From Sporomusaceae bacterium (GTDB lineage Bacteria; Bacillota; Negativicutes; Sporomusales; UBA7701): 64,000 bases of DNA. The translations under genes were made by a program, and so were the position numbers. Where the stretch lies: NCBI GenBank assembly GCA_031460455.1, contig JAVKTQ010000014.1, positions 41,312 through 105,311 of the forward strand. The letters are read 5' to 3'. Within the stretch, counting starts at the first letter, position 1. Each line of letters starts with the position of its first letter. Below are positions 61,520 through 64,000 of the stretch, one piece after another. The notes beneath the pieces are model-generated. The model saw nothing but the letters and a program-made list of their open reading frames with translations. It searched no databases and was not told the origin of the DNA.

Positions 61520-62644
61520 ATGAACCGTTACCTGTTCGCGACCACAGGGATTTGGCGCCCTATTCTCCTGCACTCGGTAATTGTGCTTTCTTCCGTTTGG
61601 CTGGCGACCAGTCTGCCCGCCCACATTCCCGCCGGGTTTATAAACCCGAATCTTGTTGACATGCCGCCGATCGCCGCCTCGTTAATTAAGTGGGACGCAC
61701 ATTGGTATACGTATATTGCCGCTCAAGGCTACGACGAAAAAAGCGTTGTCTTTTTTCCCATGCTTATTGTTCTCATCCGCGCCGCGGCCGGTCTGGGATT
61801 CAGTCACTCTATCGCCGGGCTGCTTGTCTGCAACCTGTTTGCTCTCTTGAGTTTCAAAGTAATGCACGCTGCCTTCCGCCGCGACTTTTCGGATCGCACG
61901 GCGGACAGAGCTCTTTTGGCCTACGCGGTGATGCCGACCTCTTTTTTCTTGAACAGCGTTTACACCGAGCCCCTGTTCCTGACCTTTTCTCTCGCATGCG
62001 TATACTTTGCCCGTCAGGGGGAGTGGTGGCCGGCGGGAATCTGCGCTGCCTTGGCGGCCCTTACCCGCAATCTCGGCGTATGTCTCTTTTTTTTGGTCGC
62101 CTATGAGCTATACCTGAGCCGCAAAGCTGACGGTCGGCCGGCCTGGGATCTGCTGACGCCCTTTCTGGCTCCGGCTGCCCTGCTAGGGTATATGGCCTAT
62201 AATGCGCTTACTTTCGGCGACCCCCTCGCGTTTGTCCACTCCCAGCAGGCTTGGGGGCGGTCTTTCGGCTGGCCGGCGGATAACTATATCCGCAACCTGG
62301 GCCTCCTGGGAGCCCTATGGCCCAACACCCAGGCCGGTATTGCCCTCGACGCTTTTCTGGTGTTGACCGGACTGGCCGGGCTCGGGGCAGCCACGCTTTC
62401 CCGCCGGCAAGCCGTCCCGGTGTCCTACCTCTTTGTAGGCTGGGTATGGTTTCTCATCCCGTTGTTTTCCACCTCTTCATTTCTCCCTTTGTATAGCATG
62501 TCCCGCTTCTTGCTCGTCGTCTTCCCGCTTTATATCGTTTTCACCGCCATGCCGAGAGCGATCTTCGTCTGCTTTCTGGTCGTAAACGCTCTGCTGCTGT
62601 CGCTGTGCACCATCCTGTTTGTGAATTGGTATTGGGTCGGATGA
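61520..62644 (+). CDS. PIG-V-like polyprenol-sugar-dependent mannosyltransferase
   Basis: A 374-residue membrane protein with about 9-10 spans. WDAHWYTYIAAQGY (about 58-71) and VFFPMLIV match the first luminal loop of PIG-V/GPI-mannosyltransferase-like GT-C proteins, and YAVMPTSFFLNSVYTEPLFL follows. It likely uses the lipid-linked sugar made by the upstream gene. Acceptor unknown. Confidence 0.82.
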   Translation: MNRYLFATTGIWRPILLHSVIVLSSVWLATSLPAHIPAGFINPNLVDMPPIAASLIKWDAHWYTYIAAQGYDEKSVVFFPMLIVLIRAAAGLGFSHSIAGLLVCNLFALLSFKVMHAAFRRDFSDRTADRALLAYAVMPTSFFLNSVYTEPLFLTFSLACVYFARQGEWWPAGICAALAALTRNLGVCLFFLVAYELYLSRKADGRPAWDLLTPFLAPAALLGYMAYNALTFGDPLAFVHSQQAWGRSFGWPADNYIRNLGLLGALWPNTQAGIALDAFLVLTGLAGLGAATLSRRQAVPVSYLFVGWVWFLIPLFSTSSFLPLYSMSRFLLVVFPLYIVFTAMPRAIFVCFLVVNALLLSLCTILFVNWYWVG

Positions 62645-62668
62645 TGGTATATCCGTCAGCAGAACTAG

Positions 62669-62698
62669 AACCCCGCGGTAATACGCCGCGGGGTTTTG
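62669..62698. terminator. Terminator between the mannosyltransferase and dipeptidase genes
   Basis: AACCCCGCGG/CCGCGGGGTT stem followed by TTTG; both convergent genes can use it. Confidence 0.85.
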
Positions 62699-62715
62699 TG
62701 TCGTATAGTTTCGTA

Positions 62716-63786
62716 TTACTGACCGCCAGCTGCGTCCAGTTCGGCGAAAGTAATATTCATTACCGGATACTTGCGCCAATCCTTGTAGTCAAAATGCCAC
62801 CACTCATCCTCATACACGCCGAACCCTTCCGACTCCATATATATCCTCAGCGCGTCGCGCGACCGGCGCTGATGCGCAGTGCCGCCCGGGTATGCAGAGT
62901 GGGCCCGCAGGGAGAATTCGTCATAATCGCTGAGCATCTCCACCGGCTGACCGGTGGCAAGTTCGCACAGCGCCACGTCGACGGCTCCGCCTCGGTTATG
63001 ACAGGAGCCTTTCGCCGGATCGGCGACAAACTGTTTCTGGGATTCCGGAGTGGCATCCCAGAACATTTTAGTCACCATCCACGGCCGGTATGCGTCGTGA
63101 ATGATAATGCCATACCCGTGCAAAGCGAGCTTCTTATGAACGCGCACCAGCGCCTCGGCCGCCGGACGCCGCAGATAAGCCCGCGGCCGGTCATAGAGGG
63201 GGGCGCCGATAAAGTTATTGTCAGTCGCATAACGAATATCGACATTGATAGTCGCATCCAGAGACAAGACATTTACAAGCTCCGGGGCCGGAATTGTGCT
63301 CTGTCCCTGGGGCGGGATCGCCGCCGCCGCCCGCTGGCGCAGTTCGTCCATGGAGAATTGCGCCTTCAGGCGATACGTTTTTCCTATCTCGGGATCAAAA
63401 AATCGACGGTTATAAACAGTCGTCCCAACCCGGCATACTGTGCCGAATCCAGCTGCGTCACGTTCAATGCTTACAGGCCCTGACGCCCTGCCTAATGGAC
63501 TAACTGCCTCAAGCTGGTATTCATCTCGCGCCACGGACTGCAGGGGATATACGATATAAACCAAAAAAGCAGGCCCGTCTTTGTCGCCGCGGTCGTATAC
63601 AAGCTCCACTCTGCCGTCATTTTCCCGCAGCAGGAAGCGGTCTCCGTCACCTTCGTACAAACCGATTATTTGGCTCATCGCTGGCGAAACACCAGGCGAG
63701 GCCGCATATACAGGCAATGCGAGCGACAGGAACGCTACAAAGGCAACCGCAGCTAGCCAAACTCTTACCCTGAGCCCAGGTCTCAT
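62716..63786 (-). CDS. Exported VanX-type D-Ala-D-Ala dipeptidase
   Basis: A 356-residue protein with a signal peptide (MRPGLRVRVWLAAVAFVAFL, cleavage near AYA-AS about residue 29). The C-terminal part (about 175-350) is a VanX/M15D peptidase: IHDAYRPW, SCHNRGGAVDV (zinc His and Asp) and EWWHFDYK (catalytic Glu, zinc His). An extra beta-rich N-terminal domain of about 130 residues is unusual for VanX. Peptidoglycan turnover is more likely than vancomycin resistance (no vanHA genes). Start at 63786 with GGAGGGGG. Confidence 0.88.
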   Translation of the reverse strand: MRPGLRVRVWLAAVAFVAFLSLALPVYAASPGVSPAMSQIIGLYEGDGDRFLLRENDGRVELVYDRGDKDGPAFLVYIVYPLQSVARDEYQLEAVSPLGRASGPVSIERDAAGFGTVCRVGTTVYNRRFFDPEIGKTYRLKAQFSMDELRQRAAAAIPPQGQSTIPAPELVNVLSLDATINVDIRYATDNNFIGAPLYDRPRAYLRRPAAEALVRVHKKLALHGYGIIIHDAYRPWMVTKMFWDATPESQKQFVADPAKGSCHNRGGAVDVALCELATGQPVEMLSDYDEFSLRAHSAYPGGTAHQRRSRDALRIYMESEGFGVYEDEWWHFDYKDWRKYPVMNITFAELDAAGGQ

Positions 63787-63800
63787 GATTAACCCCCTCC

Positions 63801-63818
63801 GAATATGTATACATATTC
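63801..63818. promoter_or_regulatory. 18-bp perfect palindrome upstream of the VanX-type gene
   Basis: GAATATGTATACATATTC lies 15 nt before the start codon, inside the expected promoter/leader. The GTATAC core is shared with sites at 31492, 31680, 38337, 47637, 47646 and 47715. Confidence 0.6.
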
Positions 63819-63863
63819 TTTCTATCATTGCGCCCCATATCCTGCCCTAATCTTATATATAGG

Positions 63864-63894
63864 AAAACCCGCTCGTTGTGAACGAGCGGGTTTT
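63864..63894 (-). terminator. Terminator of the rRNA operon
   Basis: AAAACCCGCTCGTT pairs with AACGAGCGGGTTTT, directly after the 5S rRNA on the minus strand. Confidence 0.88.
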
Positions 63895-63898
63895 CTAA

Positions 63899-64000
<102 letters not shown>

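Noticed and set aside
62716..63786. VanX-type gene as vancomycin resistance
   Set aside because: No vanH, ligase or two-component genes are present, and the protein is exported, whereas resistance VanX is cytoplasmic.

Overview
The window is one continuous stretch of a GC-rich Firmicutes chromosome. T-box leaders, a ykkC-class riboswitch, strong AGGAGG ribosome sites, frequent GTG/TTG starts, several sigma-54 activators and a DASS/TerC/PhoH gene set fit an anaerobic Clostridia/Negativicutes lineage. A Sporomusaceae-like organism is my best guess, from gene content only. There is no CRISPR array, no intact insertion sequence and no tRNA that I can see. A 5S rRNA runs off the right edge on the minus strand, so an rRNA operon lies just outside.

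Layout. 1-3.9 kb: end of a RocB-like peptidase, a ferredoxin-fused aldo/keto reductase, an NAD(P)-binding oxidoreductase with an ArsR repressor, and a DUF362 ferredoxin protein. 4.4-8.6 kb: a clearly lower-GC plus-strand island of four genes (a small unknown protein, a GT2 glycosyltransferase fused to a radical-SAM-like/SPASM-like half, a second GT2 and a GT4-type glycosyltransferase). It is bracketed by decayed thioredoxin-domain (YyaL/DUF255) fragments and a DUF362 stub. 8.8-19.3 kb: isochorismatase-like plus OYE genes, NUDIX, two tiny proteins, panB-panE, a eukaryote-type hexokinase, a MocR regulator with pdxS-pdxT, and a ProC-like reductase. 19.4-27.7 kb: PIN-PhoH ATPase, two tandem near-identical anion permeases plus the 3' stub of a third, a CDGSH protein, an L,D-transpeptidase and two DUF445 membrane proteins.

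27.8-38.3 kb is a branched-chain amino acid block on the minus strand: leuA-leuC-leuD-leuB-ilvB behind a leucine T-box, then ilvN-ilvC behind a ykkC subclass-2 (probably ppGpp) riboswitch, then a second ilvB behind an isoleucine T-box. Two unannotated micropeptides that share a GVDPxADxNLLR motif sit just after ilvB2 and ilvC. 38.6-42.9 kb holds an NCS2 purine permease with an ATPase-like tail, an OFA-type MFS transporter and carbamate kinase.

43.2-52.1 kb looks like a mevalonate/HMG-CoA utilisation locus: class II HMG-CoA reductase, an HMG-CoA-lyase homologue lacking the usual catalytic Cys, a TctA-like transporter with a small membrane partner behind a sigma-54 promoter, a CBS-PAS sigma-54 activator, an IclR regulator, and crotonase and 3-hydroxyacyl-CoA dehydrogenase genes. 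52.4-58.3 kb: a hemerythrin-like protein, and a second PAS sigma-54 activator divergent from a sigma-54 promoter that leads into a Moco-riboswitch-like RNA and a terminator with no gene between. Beyond them lie a DASS carboxylate transporter and a TerC protein. 58.3-64 kb: two divergent XRE regulators, a cupin, a DPM1/GtrA glycosyltransferase with a PIG-V-like mannosyltransferase, a VanX-type dipeptidase and the 5S rRNA.

A family of four palindromic intergenic repeats (14880, 18308, 24618, 27742) and several GTATAC-centred palindromes recur across the window.
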